Assembly: GCF_963675165.1 (NCBI RefSeq)
Contig: NC_087378.1
Coordinates: 2,701,525 to 2,765,524, forward strand
Reading direction: 5' to 3'
From: Halichondria panicea
Lineage: Eukaryota > Porifera > Demospongiae > Suberitida > Halichondriidae
DNA: 64,000 bases
Part shown: piece after piece, positions 23,786 through 37,600 of the stretch
Layout: each line of letters starts with the position of its first letter
How positions within the stretch are numbered: position 1 is the stretch's first letter
Program-made: the position numbers and the translations under genes
The notes under the pieces: generated by a model
Databases searched by the model: none
The model's input: only the letters and a program-made list of their open reading frames with translations
Told to the model about the DNA's origin: nothing

Positions 23786-26700
23786 CTCTTGAGTGAAGAT
23801 CTTAACGCTGACTGGTTACGTTTTGCAATTGGTGAAGAAGTAGGCGATTCTCTGGGTGTGGTGTTGGCTGAGTACGAGTGGTGGCCTGAATCTTGAAACA
23901 ATTGTTCTTGTTTCAAATTCGGAAAAACCGTGGTCTTTGAGATGCCTTGTGTGTGCTCATTGAGTACCCTGAACCAGGCTGGGATCTTGGCACGTATGGA
24001 GACAGTGAAGGATCCACAGGACCCACTGAGAATGGGGAGCAGGGCCTTTACCTCGGAGTCATCCCACGAGATGTCACAGTAGTCCTCTGTACAAAACAAT
24101 CATAGGGTGATCAAAACACCTACATGTACGTACGTATTGTAAAGATTATACAGGCTTGCCAAATAAACTAAAACTATGCAGGCTATATACTGACTATAGT
24201 ACGAGTACGAGCAACAATCCAAGTAAAGTATTGTGTACATGGTAAAGATCACCATAATTATACATGTATACATGCACATGCAGTATAGACTGGAGACCAC
24301 TCGGAAAAGAGAGACTGGTATCTACCACAAAAATTAGGTCCACGTTTAGCTAACAGAATACACAACATCATTTTACCAAATTAGCGTGCGTGAAATTTAT
24401 TTAACGAAATGGTTTTAGAGGCGATTCTAGTGCCTCGAAAATTTCGTGCTATACGAGCATTTGTAATCGAGGCTGGTAATATTTTGTGCAGTAATAATAA
24501 GTGCATGTGCTGTGGCACGTGACGTTTGCATTCTTGTGGTTGCATGAGATTCTTCACACACGGAACAACTCTTTGATAAATAGCTTACCAGTCCCTTTCC
24601 AAAGGCAAAAAAGGGAGTGGTCTCCAGTCTAGCATAAATTATGGACACAAACTCACTGTCATAGTCAGCCACTGTCACAGTGACAAGCTCCACATCGGTG
24701 TGCGCTTTAGCCAGACACTCCAGCTGGAAATCGTACTTGCAACTAAACAGAGAATAGTACAATTTCATGATCCAGAATAATTATAACTATACACTTCACA
24801 ACTAGGTGCTTGACCTACATGTACAGCGTACAACATGATTGTAGCAATGGTTAATCGAGATTATGTGAAAATTGAAGGCGATACTACGTACAGCTGTAAG
24901 CAAACGAGAAAAACCATCATAGGGAAAGAAATACAGACAGTTTATACTCACATTTCTCCATCAAGCAGCTCAAATTTAGTAATGGCAGGCCTGGTGACTC
25001 TGAGACTGCCCTCCCTACCGGGGGAGAGGGGCAACTCATCCGAGGCAGGGAGTACAGACAGACGAATCTCCGGCAGAGGAGGGACCACTCGCACTATGCG
25101 GTCTTCCGGTATCTTCACTTTGCACTCGTGGTGTAGAATACCAAACACAACCGCCTCATAGCCTATACAATGGTATAACTATACAGTTTGTATATTACGT
25201 ACATGTACACATGTATTACAATTCATCAGCTAACTGAATTTCTGAGTGAATTAAAGCAGTTGTGAGATGTTACATAATTATATTCTTTATGTACAGTGTA
25301 TCGTAGTCGTGTTGCTCTCACCTTTAATGTCCAGAAGGCCTGGTTCTCGGGGCACAGTGATAAGCTTGATGTCCTGGGGCTCCGACTCTGAGGGCAGGGT
25401 GAGGGACGTCGGGAATATTTCCACTTGAGCTCCCTCCGTCAGAATCAGCTGTACAGTTACATGTACATAGACATGAAATCTACCAGTTGTAGTAATTTGC
25501 TAAAAGGAGGACTTATATTGTTTACTTCTCAGGCTGTACACTATGCAAATAGCTGTAAAAGAGACGCTATTGGCCGGCTTATCTCATGTCATACATGACA
25601 TATCTTTATGTATTAGTCAGTATTCTCAAAATTATTCATTGGATTTGCATGCATCTTAGAGTGTACAAGTATTTACTGGTTGTGTTGAGGCTATGTATGC
25701 TGTAAATGCAGCGCTATGACAGGTGAGCAAACTCACACAAAATTGACAAACAAATCAACACACCGACCGACTACTATAATTTGTGGCGCCGGCAGCGTGC
25801 CTTGGGTAATTTAAGCTCTATGAAATCTATTATCCTAAAAAGTGGGTGTGTAGTTTTAAGTACACACACACATGTATGAATACTCTCATACAAATTAAGG
25901 GACCTTCTCATACTCTAAAATCAAAATCCCACAACGATACCAGCCCTATACATGTACGACATACTTGCACCCACCATTTCAGATACTCTCAAGTCAAAGG
26001 GTAGTGTGTTTTCCACAATCAGCTTGATCTCCCCCGGGTTACCCACCACCCACAAAACCTCAGGACGCTGCTTCCCCCTACGTCGCCTTGCTTCATATGG
26101 TGAGAAAATGAATGGACTGTCTTCTTCTTGCTTCGAAGGAATTTCTTTTGGCTCTACAAAGCCCTTGATTTTGATTGGCTTTAACAAATCCACGAGCTCG
26201 ACTAGAGATACGGATTTAACCGAGGGGATATTTTCCAGAGGCAGTGGAGATTGGATCTTCTTGATTGTAGCAGAATTGGGAGAGCCATTGTCCCTCTCCA
26301 AAGATTCCTCCACAATGTTTTTGAGCATCAAGGTGATCTCTTGTACATCTTTAGAGGAGAGGTGCTCGGCTAAGTACCGCAGGAGGTAGCAGCTGTGGCT
26401 GTATGAAAGAAAACAAGAGTTGCGACATTTAAAATTGTGTGTGGCTACTGTGCATGCACATTGGCATACCATACACAAAGAACAGAGATATAATATATCA
26501 TTACTAATACTTACATACAAGGAAATGTGTTGATCACATCAGCTCACCTAATAGTCAGCTCATTTTCTTGTTTCCTTCTTGATAGAAAAACAAAGTCCTT
26601 CAACACTTGTGCCTGTATCAGGGGCCAGCCGTTGTAGCACTCTATAGGGAGTTGAACAGAATAGCTTTCCTAACACACACCATTCGTTATAAACTCACTA

Positions 26701-29355
26701 CAAGCATAACTTAAGTATAAGATGTACGTACGCACCCTCATTTTTAGGCAGCTCTGCTAACTGCAGACTCAGCTTGTAGTCCGGGAGACAAGTCACGATC
26801 AGATTGTAAGCCTGCATGAACGACCATACATGTACACTTCAGTAGATGCTAATGTTTTCACCTGTACACCTCAACACATACAGTGTACATTTACATGTAT
26901 GAATGTCTCGAGGGAAAACATACAAATACTGTTTCAACCATGGAAATTAAACACCATGTAATATTTATATCACACTTAGCTACATGTAGCAATAAGTGTT
27001 TTAATGTGTGCATGAGGATGATGCAATATAATGCATAGCTGAGCATTACTCAACGAGAGCATTATTGCATCATCGAGTGCACCAGCATTAAAAACACATC
27101 AACTAAGCTGTACAGTAAAGTGTGCAATAAGAAGTTGTTGTTGCACATTTTTTTTCTAATACTATACTACTTTATTATAATTATGCTCTAGAAGCACTTT
27201 CAAAGAGCAGAAGTAAATGCACCACCCTCCCCACCCTCCCGCTCCTAAATGACACTGTACTGAGATAACGTAGACCATTATGTACAGTCCTCCAATATGC
27301 ACAGGGTACCAGGCAAATACATTATACTAACAGTATCTTGGACTGAGTAGGGCTCACCTCTATGACTTGGTCAGGAGACTCGGCGATTTTGCTGGCCCAG
27401 CGAGCAGCGTAGTGTGTGAACAAGGCAGCCTTGCGATGAAGTCCCATGCTACGATACATCTCCGCTATGGTGCAATGCAGCTGGAGCTATGGGGACGGCA
27501 ACATTCAATCATGAGCTGAATCAAGACGAATTTCCTGGCTACATGTATGACAGCTACATAGCTACAGTACATGTAGTATAGACCATTACATGTGTACTGC
27601 ATGCACCCAATGCTCAATTCTCACCCTACATGAACTGTACGTGTGTGCACACATACAATACAATACATGCACAGGGAACACTTTGGGCACACGTCAGAGT
27701 GAACAACTAACTACATGTATAGCCCAACCTTGTCAGTGGCATTGATGAAGGAGGGCTCTTCCACTGCCAGCATTCTCTGCAGTTGGTCACTTGCCACCCT
27801 GTAACTCTATGTGTGTGTGGGAGAGAGAGGTTAGCGCTATACACACAGGGCATAAATATACACACTCTCTGTATGGTACCACACATTAATTTTGCGTGTG
27901 ACTGCCAGTGAGGATTCATAAATCTTAGGAAATAATCGCTATTTGGTCTTCCCTATTGATCAATACTACAATCTTGCAAATTTTATAGCACAGCTGTCAG
28001 CCACCTTTTGATCAATGAGATACTTGCTGAACTTGAGCAGAGCTTCCAGGAGGGACACAACTCCAAGGTGTTTAGCCTAAGCATTGTGTACACAAATGAT
28101 GATCACGATTGGAATCAACTTATAGTCACTATAATTATTTGCAAAAAATTCAAACATTCTGGAGTGCATAGAACTTCAATTTGAAGTTTGGGGGTACTTA
28201 AAGTTAAAGTTCGGTTGTACATGTACAGACTGACTATTAAAATACTAAAATTAATAGAGCTCCTTTTAATCTAGACGTACCTTATCGTAAAACTTGAGCG
28301 CAACAGTGTACTTATCGACGATGAAGTCCTTATGCAGGAGTGCCTCGTTGACCTGCAAACAGCCCTCGTCGTCATCCTCCTCCCCGTAGACACCGGACTC
28401 ATCTTCGTCTGACAGTGCAGGCCGTGAAGAAGGGGATTCCCCCGCATTGGCAGCTCCAGTCTTGAACACTATACTACCTGTGGCAGTGAGAGGATCTTAT
28501 ACTGATTCTCTGCAATTGATTATTGGGTGCATTAACAAGCAATCTGCCAGACAATGACAATACGTACATTGTGCATCAGTAGAATTGGTAGTATGCTCAT
28601 TATCTTCAAATATGGACATGACTCCACTCCTCATGTTCTTTATATCTTAATGTTTACGTAATGCCCTATATAAAGTATGGCCGTCACTCACCATTAACCT
28701 TATCTGTCTCACCATCTCCATCTACTGTACCAACTGGTTTCCGCAGTGAATTGTATTTTGGCCTTACGATATCTACTCCTGTGAGTGAGGATTGTCGCCT
28801 GGGGTCAAGGGTCAGAGTTGAGCGAGGTGATGAGGTGGAGCCACCGGAGGACGAGGAACTGACACGAGATATTCTGGAATTGTTGGCAGGCTACAAGGTA
28901 GGGAGTTATGGAGCGTAAAATTATTGCAAGCAAAAACAAATTTATATAACAGCCACACCAAATGTAGGATTTAGGAAGGCTGGATTGCACAAAAAGTATG
29001 CTTGGCCTCCTATGATGAAGCAATGACTCCACCCCCTTGAGTGGAAAAAATAAGGTGGCTAATCTGCACATTATATGCTTCACCTTCCTCAGCGGTCCAA
29101 GATTAAGTGTGAAACCCTGGGCTTTCTGTCCCAGTACTTCCTCACACAGCTTCATAACTATTGCCGTCACGCCCAGCCCTTCGTTGACGGAAGCATACCA
29201 CAAGTTGTCTCTTTGGTGAGGTCTCATGAGTTGCAGTGCACTGGTGTACCAGTGAAAGGCCATTTTGAGGTCACCTACCAACAGGCTCATGTCTGCAAGG
29301 TGTTTCTCCATCCTCGCCTTGATGTGAGTGGGTGTCAATCTAGTATGTGTGTGAA

Positions 29356-29405
<50 letters not shown>

Positions 29406-30597
29406 TGTGGTTGGAAAGTAGGCTGGCGTATGGGTATGTACTCAGGAGTTCATGTACTCATGATGTACGTACTATAAAAGGGGGTATTGTGTCAATAGTT
29501 AGTGTTTGCATACACTGTTAAGTTAACACCAACAATACCCAATTTATGTTGGGTATAGTACTACCCACATAAAGAACAATGTGTTTTAATCACTTTCAAG
29601 GTATACAAAAGGTACTACCATATTACTAGAATGTTTGCGAGCATCAAACATTTGCGAATTTTGCGAGGGTTGATCAATTCGCAAAACCTACTAGTAAATA
29701 CACACGATCCTTGGCCAGAACGCGATAGTTAGATCGCAAAGGGTCAAATTTTCTGTTGATTTGGCTCATTCGCAAAGGTTTTTCACCTGCAAAATATTCT
29801 AGTAATACGGTATAAAAACCTATCACACCGAGCTATTATATGGCATCTGTGTATTGTAAGTCAATGAGCAACCAATAAGATACCATTTCAGTACCACCAG
29901 GAGACCAGCCTAAGGCACAAAAGATAATGGCAAACATCTATACCATGCACTCTCACTTCAATTCCAGCCCTGGGTCATCTTCAGGATGACTGTACTCTTT
30001 GGACTCAAACGGTGAATGCAAGACTGTGACAGAAGATGTTCGAGCTAACGAGTTATTCAACTGTGTTATCCGTGATTTCAGAGTGGAGTAAATAGCAAGA
30101 GCGAAGTCCGTGACTATTTCGGTGAGACAGTCGTGTTTAATGTCATCACTGCCGAGCTCAGAATCTATCAGACAATGTCCCTTGTTGATATCTATGTTCC
30201 CACCCTCTAGCTCAGACTTTGAGCCATAAATTATACATCTACATTCACACAAACTGCTCTCAAACCGATTAGAATACGTCTTGAAACCAGCGATGACATT
30301 GTCAAGGTCGTCTAGGTCGTAGCATCTGCATACTCCGAGGACACCTCTAATCTGCTTGTGTGGGTTGAATTCGCTCCACTTGGGGCCTTCACTTGCCCAT
30401 GATGGTAACTCTTTGTAGTTCAGAAATCTTAGGAACAGCACTGTCCCTTTAGGCTCTGTTAGCTGAATGGGTGGTAACTTGGTGAGTGCTTGAAGGACAC
30501 CATTGAAAAATGAGTGTGACTCCTCTCCAAGATCTTTCACTGCAATGTGCAGAAATCCCTGGTTTCTGGCCTCCTGGTTGAAGTCTATTAGTGACAT
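23786..30597 (-). CDS. TRAPPC9: TRAPP complex subunit 9 (NIBP), 3' end lost in gap
   Basis: TRAPPC9 is a subunit of the TRAPP II complex, a Rab exchange factor and tether at the Golgi. The first exon (to 30597, MSLIDFNQEARNQGF) matches the family N-terminus (IRGVLGVCRCYDLDDLDNVI, IVTDFALAIYSTLKSRI). Later exons give MEKHLADMSLLVGDLKMAFH, a Ser-rich insert, DFIVDKYTVALKFYDK, AEMYRSMGLHRKAALFTHYA, SHSCYLLRYLAEHLSSKDVQ, then SPFIFSPYEA ... VLWVVGNPGEIKLIVENTLP and FDLRV, PREPGLLDIKG and YEAVVFGILHHECKV. The last exon before the gap corresponds to roughly the middle-to-late third of the human protein, so about 400 C-terminal residues are absent. This loss is best explained by the gap rather than by true truncation. 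About fifteen exons were joined. Confidence 0.92.
29360..29403. repeat. GT microsatellite
   Basis: An almost pure (GT)n run within a TRAPPC9 intron, just upstream of the exon beginning MEKHLADM when read on the minus strand. Confidence 0.95.
29617..29812. mobile_element. MITE, CCGTATTACTAGAAT family
   Basis: Same family as 6092-6296: left end 'accatattactagaatgttt', right end 'attctagtaatacggta', with a shared interior ('gatttggctcattcgcaaag'). It lies in TRAPPC9 intron 1. Confidence 0.8.
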
Positions 30598-30818
30598 TCT
30601 TAGTATAGACCAGTCCTGTTAGCTTTATCTCTAGCTCTAGCTCTAGCTAGCTAGCTAGCTCTGTCCTCCAACATAAATTTTAATAGCGAAACACGTCACG
30701 TGAAGTAGAAGAATTGAATGGTAAAGATCACAATCAGAATAAGTCACAATAAATTACAAAAGTAAGTGCTAGCCTAGGTGTGTGGCAAACACTTCTCACA
30801 CAATATATATACGAGTCA

Positions 30819-32373
30819 CTAAACATTCTTTCGTCCTAGCTCAGCCAGCACTTGATGCCGTTCTGCATAATAAAATTACACAAAGTAAAAACAATCGTAT
30901 CATAATTTTTACTCACCTGACCATCGCAACTGGCAGAGTTTTTTCCCTAAGAAATAGAAGAATAATCCAATGAAGGAGCATGCCAAAAAGAAGAGTGGTA
31001 AAAGGGGCAGTGGGATGATATTGAAGAAAGGATAAGGCCACGCTTGAGACATTGTGAACACCCAGACTATCCAGATCATGTATGAAAATGAGTATCCAAA
31101 TGTGACAAGAGTGGCAGTCCAATTTCCAGGGAACCGATGAAACACTACAACTAGCTCAACAAGGACACACAACACGACTGTTGTGTGCCATAAGTGGTTC
31201 AAAATGGATGGTATGGTGTTGTCCAGGAAAGTTGGGTAGATCAGCTCGCGGTCAATGGCATAAATACCCCAGAACATCACTGCTACAAACTGAGGAATAA
31301 TACAACACATCATCCCAATCCACAATTAAATATGAAACAACGAATATCACTTTGATCTCTATTCTTACGCACACACTACTGCGGTTCAAAAATATTAAAG
31401 CATGATGATCTAGTAGGAGGTGGAGCGATTATAGTGGACCCCTTTACAAGCAATGTTTTGGCTGCTGTACAGAGGTTGGCCTTAAAACAACCCTTCAACA
31501 GACACACATTTCATTTGGGACACCAATGCCTAAGCTGCAGTGACTGTCAAGAGGGGTCAACTGTACAGGCATGACAGAATTACTAAAGCCAGTAGGCTTT
31601 AACTAGGATTGCATGGCACCACTTTTGTAGCTTTTGAAATCACTTAGTTCACACGCCCCTTAACACTAAACAAGGGGAAGTAAGTAACAAAACATGTACA
31701 TCCTCTCACGTTAAACTTATCAGGTGAGTCGCTTTGCACTCACACCAAATCTATCTAAATACACCTCCTAAAACGATTGACTTTACTTACAATTGGCAGA
31801 GGAAGGGCTACGGTGCAAAACACAGTATCACAAATCTTTCTGAATGAGACTTTGGTGGCACCATACGGCATTATGTCCACAAAGAAGCACAAAAAGAAAT
31901 ACAGAAACTGGACCCACTGCAGAGAGAGAGAAAAATGTAATGGACACAATCGTAGCTCAACAACGTACCAAATTCAGGTAAGTAAGATACTTCCATCTTC
32001 CTCCATAGGTGAAGTGGCCCTCAAATCCCACTCCTTTGCTTCGTTTGAAAATCGTAGCATCATACACATGCACGAAAATGTAGAAGCACATAAGAACAAG
32101 ATGACACACAAACGACACTCCAATCTCAATGTTGGAACGTCTGAGAATTTGTCGGTGCCTTGAGGCTGAGCTCTGTCTAGAGCCACCGCCACCCGTACCA
32201 CCCCAGTCATCATCATCTGATAGGTCCCAGTAATCATCCCCACCCTCTTTGGCCTGATTAGCATCAAGACTGGCATGAACGGGCTCCTCACCTCCCTCAC
32301 CAGGGCTGGCCTCCATCTCTTCTGGGTTCTCCTCTGCTTTGGTGGCAGCTCTCTTCCGTGGTCCTTTAGCCAT
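30819..32373 (-). CDS. AIG1/ADTRP-family multipass membrane hydrolase
   Basis: The AIG1/ADTRP family are membrane threonine hydrolases of fatty-acid esters of hydroxy fatty acids. Exon 1 (32373-31969) starts MAKGPRKRAATK and carries an acidic extension of about 80 residues (DDYWDLSDDDDWGG) not found in human AIG1. The membrane core follows: FVCHLVLMCFYIFVHVYDA, TYGGRWKYLTYLN, FLYFFLCFFVDIMP, FWGIYAIDRELIYPTFLDN, LNHLWHTTVV and the terminal helices. The catalytic Thr of the WKxLT motif and His of the HTTV motif are both present. The main 3' exon can end at an in-frame TAA (30909-30911). That TAA overlaps a good GTGAGT donor, and splicing to an acceptor at about 30855 gives a tail ending GRKNV, which I prefer (stop at 30819). 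TRAPPC9 starts about 220 bp downstream on the same strand. Confidence 0.88.
31430..31560. mobile_element. Degenerate MITE related to the element at 52379
   Basis: Segments 'gtggacccctttacaagcaa', 'gtacagaggttggcctt' and 'atttcatttgggac' match the 52379-52540 element in order, with divergence. It lies in an intron of the AIG1-like gene. Confidence 0.6.
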
Positions 32374-32429
32374 CTCGAAATCTAGCCTCAGTTAGTGAGA
32401 TTATGGGGGTTGCTGCAGCTCAGTGCAAT

Positions 32430-33958
32430 CATAGATACTAGAGGAAGGGGATTGTGAACGAGATCACGTGAACTCAATTTTCATGGACTGTCCGTGTTAG
32501 ACGGAAGCATTAGCAGAATGGCCGGAAGTAGACAGGAAGTATATAGATCTGTGTTGCTGGGTATGGTTGCAGCCTCCTCTGTGGGCCCTCCTGCTAGTGA
32601 AGACATATAAAGGAAGTAGGACTCTGAGCTATGTGTGTATGCAAGCTTTTAGTTTTGAAATTATTTATTTGTAGGTTCTTTCTACTCTGGAAATGTGTCC
32701 ATGCTCTACAATTATACAATATAAAATATCCATGACAACTCATCATCAGATTCTATATAACATTATTATGAACTGCAGACAAGCCATGACATTGTAAAGA
32801 TACACGTACATTATGAACGATATGAGTTAGAATGTGTTGTCAGAGTCCGGTCTTCTGCGTTTGGGTAACGGTTCGTGAACAATTTTTTGACAGAACTTAC
32901 CTGCATGATCAACTATAATATATAGTGTAGAAGAGTGATGCTTTCACAAATCCATTTAAGGCCAGGATTTTCATCACAAATGTTCAGGGAATCGATAGAT
33001 CTCTAGCACAGCACGCTGGTTTAGGTAACTTAGGTTGAAAGAACTGAGTTGATAGAGGGGGTGTAAGGGTATATTCAGAACGTACTGACAAGTTCCAAAT
33101 GAGCTGGCACTGAACACACAAGGTGACGATGACATCAACTCTTGGAAGCTTGACAATGGTGAGCACATTCTTGATGGCAATTAGTTCAACACTGACTTGG
33201 CAAGAAGTGGAGAGATTCAAGAGTTGCTGGTCGACTCAGGTAAAGGCTGATGAGAACAGACGGGGATGTCTGCTGCTTCTTGCTTTTCTTTCGCTGAAAA
33301 AAACGCAATTTCTGACTTCCCATGCCCATTGTTACAATCACACCTGTGTGGGAAAAGAACAACATGACATTTTCACACTTTTTCATTGAGGCAAAATTCT
33401 TTTTTCGAGTTAGTACAGCTACTATGTAATAGCTATTCTCATAGAGTAAAGCTAAGAGAATCAGAAAATTCACACTAAAACTTTCAATTGTGAACAGTCA
33501 GATCAGGACACCCCACACAAAGAAGGCACCCCATTCGACCTATTTCACAACACTGGAGAACAACAAAAAGCTTACATATCAAAAAAAGGGGCTATCCTGT
33601 TAAAGCTCAAGTCAAGGAAACAGCCAATGTGCTTACTAGCTTCTAAAAGTGTATCAGAAACTAGATTCTCCCCAAACAGTGCTAAAAACAGGTAAATGGT
33701 GAGTCATAGCTAACTTGTAGCTCAACAGTAGTATCTTTTTACTTAAAACGCTCAAAATATTGTTAGTATAGATTACTACTGACATTAAAGCTCTTAGATA
33801 GTCCTTTCTTACCTTTAGAAGCGAGTAAAACTCTGAAAAGTCTTTAGCCCGCTCAAAATTAGCCAATTCGCGGTCTAACGCGGATAGACCTCAGCTCTCA
33901 TGTATGATCTATAGCGCACGTGATCTCGTTCACAATCCCCTTCCTCTACTATCTATGG
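32430..33958. other. Region bounded by a 40-bp inverted repeat; no firm gene
   Basis: The arms at 32430-32471 and 33919-33958 are inverted copies of a block containing GAGGAAGGGGATTGTGAACG and GATCACGTG. Weaker pairing continues inward ('gttagac' segments). Between them the minus strand has an exon-like stretch at about 33810-33880 ending in a GTAAG donor (FERAKDFSEFYSLLK) and a block at 33140-33340, but I recognise no family and cannot connect them. This is either an uncharacterised transcription unit or a TIR element of about 1.5 kb. Confidence 0.4.
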
Positions 33959-34118
33959 TGCAATGGTGCAATGTACCGGGTATATGTACGTGCAGCAGCC
34001 AATCCCGGATCCCAACACCAGTCCTCCTTCCTGGTCAGAGCTTCCTGGTCCTAGACTCTGATTAGCTAGCTGGGAGGAGCTCTGATACCACATCACGTGC
34101 CACACTTGATGCACATGT

Positions 34119-34225
34119 GCATCCCCTAGCCTCGAACAGGTGTATTTTAATCGGCCTGATCTCGAGGCTACAAGAATAATAGCTACAACTTTAATCGGCC
34201 TGATCTCGAGGCTACAAGAATAATA
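34119..34225. repeat. TAGCCTCG repeats with direct duplication
   Basis: The segment begins TAGCCTCGAACAGG and contains two direct copies of 'tttaatcggcctgatctcga' followed by 'ggctacaagaataatagc'. Its ends match the TAGCCTCG element family seen at 53.9, 54.6 and 60.6 kb. Confidence 0.7.
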
Positions 34226-34617
34226 GCTACAACTCTGCACACAAAATTAAGACTTTTACCTCCATTTCCTTCTTATTTGATGCTCAATTATATCTCTTGA
34301 CGAGTGCTTGTTTTATGTCCATATGAAAATTATCGTGTACCATACCACTGTACTGACAGAATGTAGCTATATATGTATGTAGGATTTTCTTAACATTCTG
34401 TTTGTGCACTATTTTGCTTTTCTAGCCACTTTATTCGCTTACAATTTAATTAGGATAGAAGCCGTGAAGGTCACAGTGACACAAATGGCTAGAAAATGTG
34501 TGTAGTAATTAATGGCGCTTCCTGCCTGACTGCATAATCTGCGCGCACACACCTCCCAGATCTAATGTAGATTTTTCGCTGCTCAAAACACAATTTGGAC
34601 AAGTATAGTGAATAATT

Positions 34618-37600
34618 ATGGCCTACCAGAGTCTTCCTCTGAAAAAGAAGAACCGTACAAAAGGGACAATTGCAAAGCTGAATGACTCCCCTTCCATATA
34701 TTCTACACTCTCCAAGAAACCTGCAGGTAAGGTTTCCTAGGTATCTAGCACTTAAAACATCAGTGACCTTTCTCTCGGAACAGACCTAGAAACCACCGAT
34801 ATAGACCTTTCTGCAATCAGGATATTCTTGGGGTAAGTTTTTCTAGAAGTGAGGCAAATCAGTACCTTTTTCCCTCCCACACAGGGATGGATCACATAGA
34901 ACACTCAGCTCTACTCCATCTACTCAGTGTGGAGAGATTCTGGACAGATTATTGGAAAAGTTGGGGCTCTCAGAACAGCGAGAAAAGTATAGCTTACAGA
35001 TTCACTACAAGTATTCAGGTAATGCTAACTAAACAGTGTGCAGAGACATGATTTTACAAAAATTCTCCCCCATTAGAACCTCGCCTTCCCAACGACGATG
35101 AGGAAATCTCCTCACTCAATATCCATGTGTATGACAGTGTGGATAAAATCTATCTCTACAAAATATCAGACACATTTGTAATGATGCCTTTGAGAAAGAG
35201 AGGTACATTTATTTAGATACACGCTGAGCTTCAATAGTTAACCATCTGTTTCATTCACAGTTGCATCCTACTCAAAACGTGACTCTGAGGCCCAAGAGGA
35301 AAATATTTATGAGAATTGTGCAGTTGGTTTGGGATACTGCAGAGAATCAGACTACCAAAAAAGTGAGGCCGCCAATGGTATTTAGTTTAATATGCAAGTT
35401 TCACTTTATTAACTGAACACAATAGGTTTTCAACCTGTGGTTGTGAATGACAAGCTTGCCTGCAACTTTGCAAAAGCATGGACCGTGGTAACAGATGCTA
35501 ACAATGAGCAGGTACAACTGAATCTCTAGAATTTGGTGCAGTTTAATGAAAAAATGATGCAGCAATGATTACCTCATTGTGTTGAGCTTTTAATGAAACA
35601 AATTCTGGGCATATAGTAAATTAGTACCCCTTTTTGCTAATGAAAAAAGTGCACAGTACATTTTGTGCTAATTTTGATATAGTCATCATTGTGTGTTTCA
35701 ATTTTCCAGTGCAAAGAGGTCATTCCAATTGAAACACCACCACAAATAATTGCTGCTGAAGATCGAAATCTAGTGGTGTCTCCAACTTCATACAGTTCAT
35801 ACACAATTGACCGCAAGCATAAGAAAACAAACACACTGAGGAGACAAAAACCAATTAGATCTACTCCAAATACTAGATCACCACAGCTGCCACCAAATGT
35901 TTCTTCTTCTAGTCAACATGCTAGTCATTTCAAGCCAATCAATTCCCCTAAGAGGACTTTCAATCAATCTCTTAGTAGTTCTTCATACAGCTCTTTGTCA
36001 CCTGACATTGTAGTTTCAGATACAGAAGATTTGTACTCTGAAATAGGACCTTTGATTTCTAATCCCTTGCACAAGAGTGTATCAGAAGGATGTCTTCTCT
36101 CGGCCTGTGATTCTGAAAAAACTGAGCTTAAGAAGTCTTCTAGTGTTGAGATTCATCAACGAGATTCTGGTTTCCATGACGCCTCTCCACCTACTCCACC
36201 AAAACATGAACAACTACGCAGGAAAAGCATTTCATTGAACGATATCCCACAGATCATAAATACAACTTTGTTTAATCATTCCAAAAGTGTGCCATTACTA
36301 GCACTCCATGCAGCAAAGGCCCATACAAAATCCGACAGTATCGATTCAACCAATGGTGTATTTCCAAGCACAACCGTGAATGCATCCTCTCTGAAATCTT
36401 ACAAATCAATGGAACTATTAAGTGGAGATGATTTTGAAGCAATAGGAGAAAACATTGGAAATCATACTACACTGACAGCACAGCCCCATGAGCCAACACT
36501 GGACAGTCCACCTTCAATACCAAAGAGGAATTCATCATTCTTGAATAATTACAGCATATCAGACGACTATTTGTTAAAGCAAGGAAAACGACTTAGCCAA
36601 GTGCTCAATATTAACGTAACAGTAAAGTCGGAAGAAAAAGGACATATCAGATCCTTCTTTGCGAAAGTTGGGACCATGCTGACACGAAGAAAGAGAAATC
36701 CCTCATCACTAAGCACAGCTTCTGTACAGTCACCTCAATCACCTCGACCGACAATGTCTCCGTTTGATGCCTCCCTAACGTGTCCTTTTCCTAGTAACCG
36801 ATCTCCTAGCAGCCCAATTTCAGGGACCCTGCTGGCGAGAACATCGAATACTCAAGACTTCAGTACATCACCTGGTAGGCTGTCAGAGGAGGATGAGTAT
36901 GACATTGTTGTCCCTCAACCTTTGGACCAGGTCAAGGAAAAGAACCCATATGATGTAGCTATTTCACAGCTTCCAGTACCTCTTAAGACCCCTATACCAG
37001 ATTACCTACGCATTATCCCTGCTGATGGTGATACCTCGAGCATTTATGGAAACCATGAAATGGAGGATACACATTTTTATCAGACACCGCCCTTTCAACC
37101 ACACCAGCACAGTTTAAACGATGAACATGACTTATACAAGAACAAATTCATACAAAAAGGAGCAAACGGATCAATTACTTTAGACGGAAGCATGCTGAAT
37201 GACTACCAAATACCTCCCCCTCCATCAGCAGAGACGAGAATGAGTTATGACAATGAATTGTATGAGAACAATGCTATTAAGAGAGGAGCAAATGGAGCGA
37301 TCACATTTAACAGCAGAAATCTACACGACTACCAGACACCACCAAGTAGAACCAATGCAATCGATGCTAGTAACACTCCTCCCCCTTTACCTTCAAAAGA
37401 ACTGTATTCTGAGCCTAATTTGAAGAATTCCAATCCCCCGTCTCATGAGTTGAACATCAGTAGTACATACAAAGAACATGTGGCTGATTGGGTTCAATCT
37501 TCCCCAAACTTGAGCACACATGAGATCTACGATGTCATAGCAGATGGAGACATCGGAAACATCTATGACTATATACATGAAGGCAATGACATGGCATTGG

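Noticed and set aside
23480-24099. Open frames crossing the N run
   Set aside because: Unknown bases cannot support coding; only the TRAPPC9 exon at 23786-24088 on the minus strand is real.
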